Source of the DNA: Mycobacterium dioxanotrophicus | GTDB lineage: Bacteria > Actinomycetota > Actinomycetes > Mycobacteriales > Mycobacteriaceae | Assembly: GCF_002157835.1 (NCBI RefSeq) | Contig: NZ_CP020809.1 | Coordinates: forward strand, 4,588,001-4,652,000 | Length of the DNA: 64,000 nt | Direction: 5' to 3' | Part shown: positions 20,134-30,123 of the stretch, piece by piece | How positions within the stretch are numbered: the stretch's first letter is position 1 | How the letters are laid out: every line of letters begins with the position of its first letter | Translations under genes and position numbers: made by a program | Notes under the pieces: generated by a model | What the model was told of the DNA's origin: nothing | Seen by the model: only the letters and a program-made list of their open reading frames with translations | The model's database searches: none

Positions 20134-21519
20134 ATGGAGGAGCAGGTCGCCGCCGCGCTCGCCGCGTTACGCACCGCGGTCGAGGGGGTGCGGGAGCTGC
20201 CGTTCGGGTCACTGTCACCGGCCGAGCTTCTCGACGTGTGCTCGGGAATCCAGGATGCACACAACCTGCTGCCCACCGCCGAGCATGCCGCCATCACCGC
20301 CCTGGCCGAGCAGACCACCCCCGCGCAGATCGGGACGAAATCCTGGCCCGAAGCCCTGCGCATCCGGCTACGCATCTCCCACAAGGAGGCCCGCCGCCGC
20401 TTCCGCGACGCGATCAACCTCGGACCACGGCACACCCTGACCGGCGAACCCGTCCCGGCACGCCGAGCCGCCACCGCCGCCGCCCAAGCCGGCGGCTGGC
20501 TGACCCAGGACCACATCGAGGAATTGGAGACGTTCTTCGCCCACTGCCCCGGCTGGGTCGATGCCCAGCGCCGGCAGCAGATGGAGGAAAAACTGGTCGC
20601 CGTCGCCGCGAGCAACTGCCCCGATGTGCTGCACCACGCCATCGCCGAAGCGTTGTACCTGCTCAACCAGGACGGCGAGGAACCCATCGAGGACCTGGCC
20701 GCCCGCTCCCGCGGCATCGTGCTGGGCCCCCAGGAACCCGACGGCACCCGCACCATCCGCGGCCGGGTCACCGCCGAGCTGGGCGCCACCCTCGACGCCA
20801 TCACCGGCAAATGGGCCGCCCCAGGCATGTGCAACCCCGACGACCCGACCCCGTGTACCTCTGGCACCCCCAGCCAAGAACAGATCGACACCGACACCCG
20901 CACCGCCCGGCAACGCACCCACGACGCCCTGCTCACCCTGGGCCGCCACGCACTGATGTCCGGCGAACTCGGTCAGCACAACGGGCTACCGGTGTCCATC
21001 GTGGTCACCACCACCCTGCAGGAACTCCAAGCCGGCGCCGGGATAGCGGTCACCGCCACCGGCACCAAACTGCCCATCGGCGACCTCATCCGGCTCGCCG
21101 CGCATGCCCATCACTACCTGGCCGTGTTCGACACACATGCCAACGTGCCGCTCTACCTGGGCCGCACCAAACGCCTCGCCACACCAGGGCAACGGTTGAT
21201 GCTGTTCGCCCGCGACCGTGGCTGCACCTGCCCGGGCTGCACCGCCGCGGGCAACCGCAGCCAGGCCCACCACGCCACCCAAGACTTCGCCCACGGCGGC
21301 CTGACCGACATCACCGACCTCACCCTGGGCTGCGGGCCCCATCAACGCCTCGTCGGCCCCGGCAAATGGACCACCCACATCAACACCAACGGCCGCTGCG
21401 AATGGATCCCACCGGCCCTGCTCGACACCGGCCAATCCCGCATCAACACCTACCACCACCCCCAGCACTACTTCACCGACAACCAAGACGACGACGAAAC
21501 AGACTGTCCCACACCGTGA
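20134..21519 (+). CDS. 13E12-repeat family protein (DUF222 + HNH endonuclease)
   Basis: 461 residues from ATG 20134 (MEEQVAAALAAL). An in-frame ATG at 20119 lies inside the LexA box and is unlikely to be used. The N-terminal two thirds is DUF222 (helical; LLDVCSGIQDAHNLLPTAEH, IRLRISHKEARRRFRDAI). The C-terminus is an HNH nuclease: RDRGCTCPGCTAAGNRSQAH, then HATQDFAHGGLTDI and LGCGPHQRLV, with zinc-type Cys pairs. Family members are DNA-damage-induced and sometimes serve as prophage attachment sites. The role is unknown but probably cleaves DNA. Confidence 0.88.
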   Translation: MEEQVAAALAALRTAVEGVRELPFGSLSPAELLDVCSGIQDAHNLLPTAEHAAITALAEQTTPAQIGTKSWPEALRIRLRISHKEARRRFRDAINLGPRHTLTGEPVPARRAATAAAQAGGWLTQDHIEELETFFAHCPGWVDAQRRQQMEEKLVAVAASNCPDVLHHAIAEALYLLNQDGEEPIEDLAARSRGIVLGPQEPDGTRTIRGRVTAELGATLDAITGKWAAPGMCNPDDPTPCTSGTPSQEQIDTDTRTARQRTHDALLTLGRHALMSGELGQHNGLPVSIVVTTTLQELQAGAGIAVTATGTKLPIGDLIRLAAHAHHYLAVFDTHANVPLYLGRTKRLATPGQRLMLFARDRGCTCPGCTAAGNRSQAHHATQDFAHGGLTDITDLTLGCGPHQRLVGPGKWTTHINTNGRCEWIPPALLDTGQSRINTYHHPQHYFTDNQDDDETDCPTP

Positions 21520-21565
21520 TTAACACATCCAGGCGCGAGCAGCGCGCGGGTGGTTACGGTGGGGC

Positions 21566-22326
21566 ATGCGCCCATTCCTCACCGCGCTTGCCGCTGCGCT
21601 CATCCTTGCCGGCTGTTCCAGTACCGCAGGCGCGGACAGCCCGGCCAGTCCCGCGGGCCGGACTTTCGTGTCGGTCGCGGTCGACGGCGAGCAGATACCG
21701 GGCGGCGGCCCGTTGACGGTCGGATTCGACGGAGACCGCATCAGCACGTTCGCAGGCTGCATCACGGTTCGGGCACTGCGGATCTGACCGATGGCCGTAT
21801 CGTCACGCAATTGGCCAGCACGATGATGGCCTGCCCTTCACCACTCGGCGACGCCGATGCCTGGGTGTCGAAATTCTTCCAAGCCGTCCCGTCCTGGGAG
21901 CTCACCGACGACACTCTCACCCTGAAAAGCCCCACCACAACCGTCACCCTGAAGGACAGGAAGGCAGTGGATCCGGACCGGCCATTGACGGGCACCACGT
22001 GGCAGGTAGACAGCCTGGTGTCCCCCGATGCCGTGTCGACCTCGGCGGCGTTGGAGCAGAGCAAACCGGTACTGACCATCGCCGCCGACGGCACAGCGAC
22101 AGGCTCAACCGGCTGCAATCGGTTCACCGGTCATGCCCAAGTTACTGGCAGCACAATCGAATTCGGCCCACTGGTGACCACCAAGATGGCATGCGTGGAC
22201 GAGGTCGGTGACGTGGAGCAGGCGGTACTGCGGGTACTCAGCGGCCGGGTCCGATCAGCGATCGACGCCGACCAGTTGCGGCTCACCCGAGACGACGGTT
22301 ACGGCTTGATACTGCGCGCCCAATAG
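21566..22326 (+). pseudogene. META-domain lipoprotein (HslJ-like), frameshifted
   Basis: A lipoprotein signal (MRPFLTALAAALILAGCSS, lipobox LAGC) starts at 21566. The first META repeat begins (FVSVAVDGEQIPGGGPLTVGF) but the frame ends at 21787. The remaining protein (TDGRIVTQLASTMMACPSPL and a second META repeat TTWQVDSLVSPDAV to TGSTGCNRFTGHAQV) is in another frame to 22326. Adding one A near 21760 (tgcaatcac instead of tgcatcac) would restore AGCNHGSG, a typical META core. Joined length is about 254 residues. The role is unknown; HslJ-type proteins are envelope stress proteins. The stop is 4 bases from the convergent aldR stop. Confidence 0.8.
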
Positions 22327-22330
22327 CGGG

Positions 22331-22870
22331 TTACAGCGGTGACGCACCGCGCAGATGCTCGAAGATCAACGACGTTTGCGTCCCCGCCACATCCGCGTCG
22401 GCATTGAGGTTCTCGACCACGAACGCCCGCAGATCATCAGTGTCGCGTGCGGCGACGTGCAGGATGAAGTCGTCACCGCCGGCCAGGAAGTAGACGTCCA
22501 TCACCTGCGGGCGTTTGCGGATCTGCGCGATGAAGCTGCGGATCTTTCCCCGGGCGTTCGACTGAAGGCTGACCGAGATCATGGCCTGGAGGCCCAGACC
22601 CACTGCCGCCGGGTCGATGTCGGTGTAGAAGCCGCGGATGACGCCGATGTCTTGGAGCCGCCGCACGCGGCCGTGACAGGTCGACGCAGCGATCCCGACG
22701 GCGTCAGCCAATGCGCTGTTGGAGATCCGCGCGTCGGCATGCAGAGCCAGCAGGATCCGCCGATCCACCTCGTCGAGGCCGGACTGCCGAACATCCTTCG
22801 ATGAGCGGGCTGTAGCCGTGGTCACATTCGCCGATTCTTCAATCACTTCACCACAGTAACGAATCTTCAT
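22331..22870 (-). CDS. aldR: Lrp/AsnC-family regulator of alanine dehydrogenase
   Basis: 179 residues from ATG 22870; GTG 22825 is an alternative. The N-terminal helix-turn-helix is LDEVDRRILLALHADARISN with ADAVGIAASTCHGRVRRLQD. The C-terminal RAM ligand domain is AMISVSLQSNARGKIRSFI and VYFLAGGDDFILHVAARDTD. It matches mycobacterial AldR (Rv2779c), which senses alanine and controls ald; divergent placement next to ald supports this. The 69 bases between them contain AT-rich blocks (GATATTGCTCATT) that could hold its sites. Confidence 0.9.
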   Translation of the reverse strand: MKIRYCGEVIEESANVTTATARSSKDVRQSGLDEVDRRILLALHADARISNSALADAVGIAASTCHGRVRRLQDIGVIRGFYTDIDPAAVGLGLQAMISVSLQSNARGKIRSFIAQIRKRPQVMDVYFLAGGDDFILHVAARDTDDLRAFVVENLNADADVAGTQTSLIFEHLRGASPL

Positions 22871-22939
22871 CAGAGATATTGCTCATTCTCCGAAGGTTCT
22901 TCACACTTGTTTCAGCACACCAACTTTGAAGGAGCGATC

Positions 22940-24052
22940 ATGCTCGTCGGTATCCCGACCGAGATCAAGAACAACGAGTTCCGCGTCGCCATCACCCCGG
23001 CCGGCGTCTCCGAACTGACCCGCCGCGGCCACGACGTGATCATCCAGGCCGGCGCCGGTGAGGGTTCGGCCATCTCAGACAACGACTTCAAGGCCGCCGG
23101 CGCCGAGATCGTCGCTACCGCCGACCAGGTTTGGGCCGAGGCCGAGCTGCTGCTCAAGGTCAAGGAGCCCATCGAGGCCGAGTACGCCCGCATGCGCAAG
23201 GACCAGACCCTCTTCACCTACCTGCACCTGGCGGCCTCCAGGCCGTGCACCGATGCGTTGCTGGCCTCGGGCACCACTTCCATCGCCTACGAGACCGTGC
23301 AGACTGTTGACGGCGCCCTGCCGCTGCTGGCCCCGATGAGCGAGGTCGCCGGCCGCCTGTCCGCACAGGTCGGCGCCTACCACCTGATGCGCAGCCACGG
23401 TGGCCGCGGCGTGCTCATGGGCGGCGTCCCCGGTGTCGCACCGGCCGAGGTCGTCGTCATCGGCGGTGGCGTCGCGGGCTACAACGCCGCCCGCATCGCC
23501 AAGGGCATGGGCGCTCATGTCACGGTGTTCGACCTCAACGTCAACACGCTCCGCAAGATCGACAACGAGACCAATGCCGGCATCGAAACCCGCTACTCGT
23601 CGAGCCTGGAGCTCGAGGAGGCCGTCAAGAAGGCCGACCTGGTGATCGGCGCGGTGCTGATCCCCGGCGCGAAGGCCCCCAAGCTGGTCACGAATTCGAC
23701 TGTGGCCCACATGAAGTCGGGCGCGGTCCTGGTGGACATCGCCATCGACCAGGGCGGCTGCTTCGAGGACTCGCGCCCCACCACCCACGACGATCCCACC
23801 TTCGCCGTGCACGACACCGTGTTCTACTGCGTGGCCAACATGCCGGGCGCGGTGCCGCGTACCTCCACGTTCGCACTGACCAACGCCACCATGCCCTACG
23901 TGCTGAAGCTGGCCGACAAGGGTTGGCGGGCGGCCTGCGCGAGCGACGCGGCGCTGGCCAAGGGCCTGTCCACCCACGAGGGTGCTCTGCTGTCCGAGCA
24001 GGTCGCCTCCGACCTCGGGCTGCCGTTCACCGATCCGGCAACCCTGCTCTGA
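22940..24052 (+). CDS. ald: Alanine dehydrogenase
   Basis: 370 residues from ATG 22940, preceded by GAAGGAG at good spacing. It converts L-alanine to pyruvate and ammonia with NAD, and can run as glyoxylate/pyruvate reductive amination. [20 protein letters not shown] is the N-terminal signature, LLKVKEP and FTYLHLAAS carry substrate and catalytic residues, and [20 protein letters not shown] binds NAD. It is highly similar to M. tuberculosis Ald. Regulated by the divergent aldR. A hairpin just after the stop probably ends transcription. Confidence 0.96.
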   Translation: MLVGIPTEIKNNEFRVAITPAGVSELTRRGHDVIIQAGAGEGSAISDNDFKAAGAEIVATADQVWAEAELLLKVKEPIEAEYARMRKDQTLFTYLHLAASRPCTDALLASGTTSIAYETVQTVDGALPLLAPMSEVAGRLSAQVGAYHLMRSHGGRGVLMGGVPGVAPAEVVVIGGGVAGYNAARIAKGMGAHVTVFDLNVNTLRKIDNETNAGIETRYSSSLELEEAVKKADLVIGAVLIPGAKAPKLVTNSTVAHMKSGAVLVDIAIDQGGCFEDSRPTTHDDPTFAVHDTVFYCVANMPGAVPRTSTFALTNATMPYVLKLADKGWRAACASDAALAKGLSTHEGALLSEQVASDLGLPFTDPATLL

Positions 24053-24065
24053 GAAACTCGCCTCC

Positions 24066-24102
24066 CATCGCCCGGCCGGCCGTTCATGCTGGCCGGGCGA
24101 TG
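24066..24102 (+). terminator. Terminator hairpin after ald
   Basis: CATCGCCCGGCC (24066-24077) pairs perfectly with GGCCGGGCGATG (24091-24102) over 12 bp around a 13-base loop, 14 bases after the ald stop. It is followed by accttttgg. The stem is strong; the T-run is short, as is usual in mycobacteria. Confidence 0.75.
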
Positions 24103-24153
24103 ACCTTTTGGGCCACCGTCCGCGGCGTTGGCGTTTCTTGACACCTGTCAAGT

Positions 24154-24732
24154 ATGGTGGGCCGCATGCTGCTGCAGGAACTGTTGCCCAGCGTCCCGAC
24201 GACCACCGATGAAGCTCTGCAGGTCTTCGACGCGGCCGCGGCCGTCGATCCGGCCTTCATGATCGGCACGTGGCATGGCGCCGAAATCCCAACCGGACAC
24301 CCCATGGACGGCCTCCTTGCCGCCAGCGGTTGGTGGGGCAAGCGATTCGTCGACGCCGAGACCGTTCACCCGCTGCTATTCCCGACGACGAACGGCAAGG
24401 CACTGTGGGCGTTGAATCCGGCGTTGGCATTCGGCGGCCTTGGCCTCACTGCGAAACTGCCCGCGAAATTGTCGGCGCCTCGCACCTTGCCGGTGTCCGG
24501 TGCGATAGCCGCGCTGCGCCCGGTGCTGCAGACCCGCGCAGCCAAGGCCCGGCTGCGCACCACCCGATACCGCGGCACCGATACCGCGACCATGATCTAC
24601 GACCAGCTGCCCATCAACGACGTGTTCCGCAGACTGTCCGACGATGCGGTGATCGGCGCGATGGACCTGCGAGGATCGCGCCGGCCCTACTTCTTCGCTC
24701 TGTACCGCGACAACTCGCTGCCGCTCGTCTGA
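24154..24732 (+). CDS. GXWXG / DUF4334 domain protein
   Basis: 192 residues (ATG 24154, or ATG 24166). The GXWXG motif is in PAFMIGTWHGAEIPTGHPMD near residue 40. DUF4334 follows: KARLRTTRYRGTDTATMIYD and QLPINDVFRRLSDDAVIGAM, ending in AMDLRGSRRPYFFALYRD. This two-domain layout is common in mycobacteria and other bacteria; it is probably a lipocalin-like binding protein, function unknown. No signal peptide. A TTGACACCTGTCAAG-like palindrome lies shortly upstream (24138-24152). Confidence 0.82.
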   Translation: MVGRMLLQELLPSVPTTTDEALQVFDAAAAVDPAFMIGTWHGAEIPTGHPMDGLLAASGWWGKRFVDAETVHPLLFPTTNGKALWALNPALAFGGLGLTAKLPAKLSAPRTLPVSGAIAALRPVLQTRAAKARLRTTRYRGTDTATMIYDQLPINDVFRRLSDDAVIGAMDLRGSRRPYFFALYRDNSLPLV

Positions 24733-24809
24733 GACTCCGCGGCGGCAGATCGCGTATTCACGGTGTTCACCGCACATTAGGCCGGCGGCCCCGCAGCGGT
24801 GCTTGGATC

Positions 24810-24839
24810 GGAAAAGGCAAGCGTCACAGTGCCTTTTCC
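24810..24839. promoter_or_regulatory. Perfect inverted repeat upstream of hsp20
   Basis: GGAAAAGGCA (24810-24819) and TGCCTTTTCC (24830-24839) form a perfect 10-bp dyad with a 10-base gap, 40 bases before the hsp20 start. It is not the HspR (HAIR) motif nor a DosR box as I know them. It may be an operator or a 5'-UTR hairpin. No T-run follows, so a terminator is less likely. Confidence 0.5.
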
Positions 24840-24879
24840 CCGCGCTTTGCGGCCACCACCAGAATGCGAGGAGTTACCC

Positions 24880-25359
24880 GTGGTTAATCTGCCCGTCGCA
24901 CACCAGCCCCGCCCCTTCCTGCCTGAGCTCTCGGAGTTCTTCGCCGGCATCACCCCGTTCGCCAGCCTGCGGCCGATCTTCGAGCGCAACCTGATGCGCA
25001 TCGAGGACGAGGTCACCGAAGAGCACTACGAGTTGCGGGCCGAGATCCCCGGCATCGATCCCGCCACCGACGTCCACATCACCGTCACCGACGGCCAGCT
25101 GACGGTCAAGGCCGAGCGCACCGAGCGGGTCGACATCAACTCGCGCTCCGAGTTCTCCTACGGTTCGTTCCTGCGCACCGTGACCCTGCCTGCCGGCGCG
25201 GACGAGGAGGCGATCACCGCCAGCTACGACCGGGGCATCCTGACCGTGCGGGTTCCGCTCTCACAGAACCCGTCGGGCGCCCGGCAGATCGCCATCCAGG
25301 ACGTCGAGGATCAGGTCGCCGAAATCGCTCCTGCCGCAGGCGAATTCCACGGCGAGTAA
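24880..25359 (+). CDS. Hsp20 / alpha-crystallin small heat-shock protein
   Basis: 159 residues from GTG 24880, with GAGGAG 7 bases upstream; family members begin LPVxxHPR as here (LPVAHQPRPFLPELSEFF). The alpha-crystallin domain covers about residues 45-140 (YELRAEIPGIDPATDVHITV, DGQLTVKAERTERVD, EFSYGSFLRTVTLPAGADEE, YDRGILTVRVPL). It is an ATP-independent holdase, close to mycobacterial Acr/HspX. HspX is DosR-controlled in M. tuberculosis, but no DosR box was recognised; an inverted repeat lies upstream. Confidence 0.93.
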   Translation: MVNLPVAHQPRPFLPELSEFFAGITPFASLRPIFERNLMRIEDEVTEEHYELRAEIPGIDPATDVHITVTDGQLTVKAERTERVDINSRSEFSYGSFLRTVTLPAGADEEAITASYDRGILTVRVPLSQNPSGARQIAIQDVEDQVAEIAPAAGEFHGE

Positions 25360-25362
25360 CTC

Positions 25363-26238
25363 TCAGAGCAACGCCGGCACGAGCAGTGCCGTCAGCTCGC
25401 CGATGAGCGGTCGCAGGTTGACGGCCTTCGGGTCGTCAGCCCGCGACCGTGTCATCACCGCGAGCAGCAGCCGCTGACCGTCCGGGCCGTAGGCGAGACC
25501 GACGTCGTTGGTGCTCCCGTAATCACCGCTGCCGGTCTTGTCGGCACTCGTCCAGCCGGCGGGCAACCCGGCCCGCAGGCTCGACGTCTCATTGCCCCGC
25601 ATCCAGTCTTCGAGCTGCTGACGCTGCGGCGGGCTCAGCACGTCGCCAGCCAACAGTGCGCGATATCCGGCGCCGAGAGCCGCGGGAGTCGAGGTGTCCC
25701 GCGGGTCGCCCGGGATGGCCGAGTTCAAGGCCGTTTCCCAACGGTCCAGGCGGGTGCGATCGTCACCGATGCTGCGAGCGAACGCCGTGATACCCGGTGG
25801 CCCGTCGATCATCTTCAGCAGCAGATTGCCCGCCGTGTTGTCACTGTGCTGCAGTGCGGCCTGACACAGTTCGCCGATCGACATGTCGGCGCCAGTCCGC
25901 TCTTCGGTCACCGGAGAGTTGGCGACAATGGCGCTCGGATCGATGAAGATCCGGGTGTCCAGCGCCAACTGTCCTCGGTCGACGAGTTGCAGCACGCGAC
26001 CGGCAGCGTAGCCCTTGAACGTCGAACACACCGCGAACGTCTCGTCAGCCCGGTGGGCCACCGTGCGATCCGAATCCAGATTGGCGGCGAACACGCCGAT
26101 CAACGCGTTGTTGCGCTTCTCAAGGCCGGCAATCTGGTCGTCCGGCGGCGCTGCCGAGGCCACCGGTGCCGCGATGCCGGCCACAGCCACCGCCGCCAGC
26201 GATCCGATCAGTACGTTGCGCCGCGAGAGTCCAGTCAT
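25363..26238 (-). CDS. Class A beta-lactamase
   Basis: 291 residues with all class A motifs: nucleophile S72-T-F-K75, S132-D-N134, E168 in RWETALN and K234-T-G. The N-terminus [20 protein letters not shown] has a twin arginine and an Ala-rich h-region, so Tat export is likely, with cleavage near VASAA. The enzyme hydrolyses penicillins and some cephalosporins outside the membrane. The sequence is close to the M. fortuitum chromosomal enzyme as I recall it. It ends 3 bases from the convergent hsp20. No regulator is adjacent. Confidence 0.95.
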   Translation of the reverse strand: MTGLSRRNVLIGSLAAVAVAGIAAPVASAAPPDDQIAGLEKRNNALIGVFAANLDSDRTVAHRADETFAVCSTFKGYAAGRVLQLVDRGQLALDTRIFIDPSAIVANSPVTEERTGADMSIGELCQAALQHSDNTAGNLLLKMIDGPPGITAFARSIGDDRTRLDRWETALNSAIPGDPRDTSTPAALGAGYRALLAGDVLSPPQRQQLEDWMRGNETSSLRAGLPAGWTSADKTGSGDYGSTNDVGLAYGPDGQRLLLAVMTRSRADDPKAVNLRPLIGELTALLVPALL

Positions 26239-26280
26239 CGACGCCAGCCTAGCCGATCAACTCGCGCCGGCCATGACTCG

Positions 26281-27603
26281 CTAACCGGCGATTGCTTGAA
26301 GCCTTTGCGGCAGAGCCAGTTCCGACGGACCGAGCACGGCCGCGCCGTATTCCCGGGTCAACAGCCGGCGCGCGACGGCGTTGACCTCGTCAAGCGTGAC
26401 GGCCTCGATCTGGGCCAATGTGTGCTCCAGGCTTCGGTGTTCACCGTAGTTGAGTTCACTGCGGCCGATCCGGTGCATGCGGGACGCCGAATCTTCCAAC
26501 CCGAGCACCAGGCCGCCCCGCAGCGATCCCTTGGCGATGCGGCATTCGTCGGCGGTGATGCCGTCGCGCGCAACAGTTTCCAACACGTCGGTGGTCACCC
26601 GGACCACCTCGTCGAATCGCTCGGGCTGGCATCCGGCGTACACCGAGAACGCGCCGCTGTCGGAGAAGGTGTCCACCGTCGAGTACACCGAGTAGGCCAG
26701 TCCCCTGCTTTCCCGAATCTGTTGGAACAGACGGGAACTCAGACCGCCGCCGAGGGCGGTGTTGAGTACCGAAAGCGCCCACCGGTGCTCCCAGTGTCGC
26801 CCGGGGGTCCGCACACCCATCGACAGATGGGTCTGCTCGCCGTCGCGTTCGATCAACTCCAGCACCGGACGCCCGGTGACCCGACCCGCACCCTTACGCG
26901 GCGGGATCGCGTCGCGGCCGGACACCAGCTTCGGGCCGAAATGTTCCTTGACCAGCGCCACCACCACGTCATGGTCGACGTTGCCGGCGACCGCCACCAC
27001 CATGCGGTCGGGGGTGTAGCGCCGAATGTGAAACGAATGCAACTGCGCCCGAGTCATTTCCGTGATGGACTCGACGCTGCCGATCACCGGTCGTCCCACC
27101 GGGTGGTCGCCGAACATCGCCGTCAGGAAGACATCACCCAAGGTGTCCTCGGGGTCGTCGTCGCGCATGGCGATCTCTTCGAGCACCACGTCGCGCTCGA
27201 CTTCGACATCGTCGGCAGCACAGCGGCCACGCAACACCACGTCCGCGACGAGGTCGACCGCCAATTCGAGGTCGGTGTCGAGCACGTGTGCGTAATAGCA
27301 GGTGTGCTCGCGTGCGGTGAATGCGTTCAGCTCACCGCCGACGGCATCGACGGCCTGCGCGATCTGTACCGCGCTCCGCGACGGCGTCGCCTTGAACAGC
27401 AGGTGCTCCAGGAAGTGGGCGGCACCCGCGACGCTACGACCTTCGTCGCGGGAACCGACACCAACCCACACCCCGACGGATGCGGAACGCACCGACGGGA
27501 TGTACTCCGTGACCACCCGCAGTCCGCCGGGCAACGTGGTCCGGCGGACCTGCGAGGTATCCAGTGTCGACGCCTTGCGATCAGGCTTCGGCGGGCGCGG
27601 CAT
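26281..27603 (-). CDS. M16-family zinc protease (pepR-like)
   Basis: 440 residues. The inverted zinc motif HFLEH is at 63-67, with the downstream acidic ligand in the usual region ([15 protein letters not shown] then [13 protein letters not shown]). The second M16 half (about 190-420) includes [20 protein letters not shown]. It corresponds to Rv2782c, next to PNPase in mycobacteria and many Gram-positives. It probably degrades peptides in the cytoplasm. Its start lies 23 bases inside the 3' end of pnp, so the two are coupled. Confidence 0.92.
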   Translation of the reverse strand: MPRPPKPDRKASTLDTSQVRRTTLPGGLRVVTEYIPSVRSASVGVWVGVGSRDEGRSVAGAAHFLEHLLFKATPSRSAVQIAQAVDAVGGELNAFTAREHTCYYAHVLDTDLELAVDLVADVVLRGRCAADDVEVERDVVLEEIAMRDDDPEDTLGDVFLTAMFGDHPVGRPVIGSVESITEMTRAQLHSFHIRRYTPDRMVVAVAGNVDHDVVVALVKEHFGPKLVSGRDAIPPRKGAGRVTGRPVLELIERDGEQTHLSMGVRTPGRHWEHRWALSVLNTALGGGLSSRLFQQIRESRGLAYSVYSTVDTFSDSGAFSVYAGCQPERFDEVVRVTTDVLETVARDGITADECRIAKGSLRGGLVLGLEDSASRMHRIGRSELNYGEHRSLEHTLAQIEAVTLDEVNAVARRLLTREYGAAVLGPSELALPQRLQAIAG

Positions 27604-29836
27604 CAGCAGGTGCGGCCGGGGTCGCTTCTGCTGCTGTTTCCTCTTCAGCCACCAGAACCAGCGAGATCTTGCCGCGGTTGTCGATATCGGCGATCTCGAC
27701 CTGCAGCTTGTCGCCGACCTTCACCACGTCCTCGACCTTGGCGATGCGCTTGCCGCGGCCCAGCTTCGAGATGTGCACCAGACCGTCGCGACCCGGCAGC
27801 AGCGAGACGAACGCACCGAAATCGGTGGTCTTGACCACGGTGCCGAGGAACCGCTCGCCGATCTTGGGCAGCTGCGGGTTGGCGATCGCATTGATCTTGT
27901 CGATCGCGGCCTGCGCGGACGGGCCGTCGGCAGCACCGACGAAGACCGTGCCGTCGTCCTCGATGGAGATCTGCGCACCGGTCTCCTCGGTGATCGAGTT
28001 GATCATCTTGCCCTTGGGCCCGATGACCTCGCCGATCTTGTCCACGGGCACCTTGATGGTGGTGATCCGCGGCGCGTACGGGCTCATCTCGTCGGGACGG
28101 TCGATGGCCTCGGCCATCACCTCGAGGATGGTCAGCCGCGCGTCCTTGGCCTGGCTCAGCGCGCCGGCCAGCACCTTCGACGGGATGCCGTCGAGCTTGG
28201 TGTCCAGCTGCAGCGCGGTGACGAAGTCCTTGGTTCCGGCGACCTTGAAGTCCATGTCACCGAAGGCGTCCTCGGCTCCGAGGATGTCGGTCAGCGCGAC
28301 GAAACGGCGTTCCGTCTTGCCGTCGGTTTCGACGTCGTCGGACACCAGACCCATGGCGATACCGGCCACCGGAGCCTTCAGCGGCACACCGGCGTTGAGC
28401 AGCGCGAGCGTCGAGGCGCAGACCGAACCCATCGAGGTGGAGCCGTTGGAGCCCAACGCCTCGGAGACCTGACGGATGGCGTAGGGGAACTCCTCGATGC
28501 TCGGCAGCACGGGCACCAGGGCCCGCTCGGCCAGTGCGCCGTGGCCGATCTCGCGACGCTTGGGCGAACCGACACGGCCGGTCTCACCGGTCGAGTACGG
28601 CGGGAAGTTGTAGTGGTGCATGTAGCGCTTGGTGGTCTCCGGGCCGAGCGAGTCGATCTGCTGGGCCATCTTGATCATGTCCAGCGTGGTGACACCCATG
28701 ATCTGGGTCTCGCCTCGCTCGAACAGCGCACTGCCGTGTGCCCGGGGCACCACGGCCACCTCGGCCGACAGGGCGCGGATGTCGGTGATGCCACGGCCGT
28801 CGATACGGAAGTGATCGGTCAGGATGCGCTGGCGCACAAGCTTTTTGGTCAGCGACCGGAACGCGGCGCCGATCTCTTTTTCCCGGCCGGCGTAGGTCTC
28901 GGCCAGCCGCTCCAGCACCTCGACCTTGATCTCGTCGGTGCGGTCGTTGCGCTCGTTCTTACCGGCGATGGTCAGCGCCTCCGACAGGGCGTCGGTGGCC
29001 ACCGATGCGACCGAGTAGTAGACGTCCTCGGCGTAGTCAGGGAAGACCGGGTAGTCGCCGGTCTCCTTGGCGGCGGCATCGGCCAGCTCCTGCTGAGCGG
29101 CGCACAGCACCTTGATGAACGGCTTGGCGGCCTCCAGGCCCTCGGCGACGACGGCCTCGGTGGGCGCCTGCGCGCCACCGGCCACCAGCTCGATGACCTT
29201 CTCGGTGGCCTCGGCTTCGACCATCATGATCGCGACGTCACCGTCTTCGAGTACGCGCCCCGCGACGACCATGTCGAACACGGCCTTCTCGAGCTGCTCG
29301 ACGGTCGGGAACGCGACCCACTGGCCGTCGATGAGCGCGACGCGGGTGCCGCCGACCGGGCCGGAGAACGGCAGACCGGCCAGCTGCGTGGACGCCGACG
29401 CAGCGTTGATGGCCAGCACGTCGTACAGATCCTTCGGATCCAGGCTCAGCACGGTGACCACGACCTGGATCTCGTTGCGCAGGCCGTCGACGAACGACGG
29501 GCGCAGCGGACGGTCGATAAGGCGGCAGGTCAGGATCGCGTCGGTCGACGGACGGCCCTCACGGCGGAAGAATGAGCCGGGGATCCGGCCCGCGGCGTAC
29601 ATGCGCTCTTCGACGTCGACCGTCAGCGGGAAGAAGTCGAAATGGTCCTTGGGGTTCTTGCTGGCGGTGGTGGCGCTCAGCAACATGGTCTCGTCATCGA
29701 GGTACGCGACGGCCGAGCCGGCGGCCTGCTGGGCCAGCCGTCCGGTCTCGAAGCGGATGGTGCGGGTGCCGAAGGACCCGTTGTCGATGACGGCGGTGGC
29801 TTCGAACACACCGTCTTCAAGTTCAACTGCAGACAT
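27581..29836 (-). CDS. pnp: Polynucleotide phosphorylase / guanosine pentaphosphate synthetase
   Basis: 751 residues. Two RNase PH domains (N-terminal [20 protein letters not shown]; second near 350 with [12 protein letters not shown] and [18 protein letters not shown]) flank a helical domain. A KH domain ([20 protein letters not shown]) and an S1 domain ([20 protein letters not shown]) follow, with an acidic/Ala-rich tail. It degrades RNA 3'-5' with phosphate and can add tails. Full length for the family. Order rpsO-lppU-pnp-pepR on the minus strand; long antisense frames here are shadows. Confidence 0.97.
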   Translation of the reverse strand: MSAVELEDGVFEATAVIDNGSFGTRTIRFETGRLAQQAAGSAVAYLDDETMLLSATTASKNPKDHFDFFPLTVDVEERMYAAGRIPGSFFRREGRPSTDAILTCRLIDRPLRPSFVDGLRNEIQVVVTVLSLDPKDLYDVLAINAASASTQLAGLPFSGPVGGTRVALIDGQWVAFPTVEQLEKAVFDMVVAGRVLEDGDVAIMMVEAEATEKVIELVAGGAQAPTEAVVAEGLEAAKPFIKVLCAAQQELADAAAKETGDYPVFPDYAEDVYYSVASVATDALSEALTIAGKNERNDRTDEIKVEVLERLAETYAGREKEIGAAFRSLTKKLVRQRILTDHFRIDGRGITDIRALSAEVAVVPRAHGSALFERGETQIMGVTTLDMIKMAQQIDSLGPETTKRYMHHYNFPPYSTGETGRVGSPKRREIGHGALAERALVPVLPSIEEFPYAIRQVSEALGSNGSTSMGSVCASTLALLNAGVPLKAPVAGIAMGLVSDDVETDGKTERRFVALTDILGAEDAFGDMDFKVAGTKDFVTALQLDTKLDGIPSKVLAGALSQAKDARLTILEVMAEAIDRPDEMSPYAPRITTIKVPVDKIGEVIGPKGKMINSITEETGAQISIEDDGTVFVGAADGPSAQAAIDKINAIANPQLPKIGERFLGTVVKTTDFGAFVSLLPGRDGLVHISKLGRGKRIAKVEDVVKVGDKLQVEIADIDNRGKISLVLVAEEETAAEATPAAPADAAPAEA

Positions 29837-30123
29837 TTAGTCCGGTGGCCTCTCTGATTCACTCAGTCGTTTGTTTCGCGTCGTCACGCCGGCGAACACC
29901 ACAGACCCGGATACGGCTACGGCCGTCGATCGAAGCGGCCGGACACACCCCACTGAAGGGGACTCCCGGCGGCCACTACCGAAGACCGCCCGATCGAGCG
30001 GGTCCTATGTGACTCGCAGGAACGGCGCCCGCGGATATGCAGGTACCGCACCCATGTTCGAATAGCTGTCGAACGCACTCATGGTACACGGCAGCAACAG
30101 CCAGATTGCCATCGTGGCGCTGC
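29837..30123. other. 287-bp gap between lppU and pnp
   Basis: No supported gene. It probably holds the pnp promoter and 5'-UTR. A dyad GTTCGA-N7-TCGAAC is at 30056-30074, near the lppU 3' end; its half-site orientation and spacing differ from the SOS box, so it is not called as one. Confidence 0.45.

Noticed and set aside
27302..29575. A 757-codon plus-strand frame opposite pnp
   Set aside because: Shadow of PNPase; no ribosome site or family resemblance.
30056..30074. GTTCGA-N7-TCGAAC dyad as a possible SOS box
   Set aside because: The half-sites are in the opposite order and spacing to TCGAAC-N4-GTTCGA.
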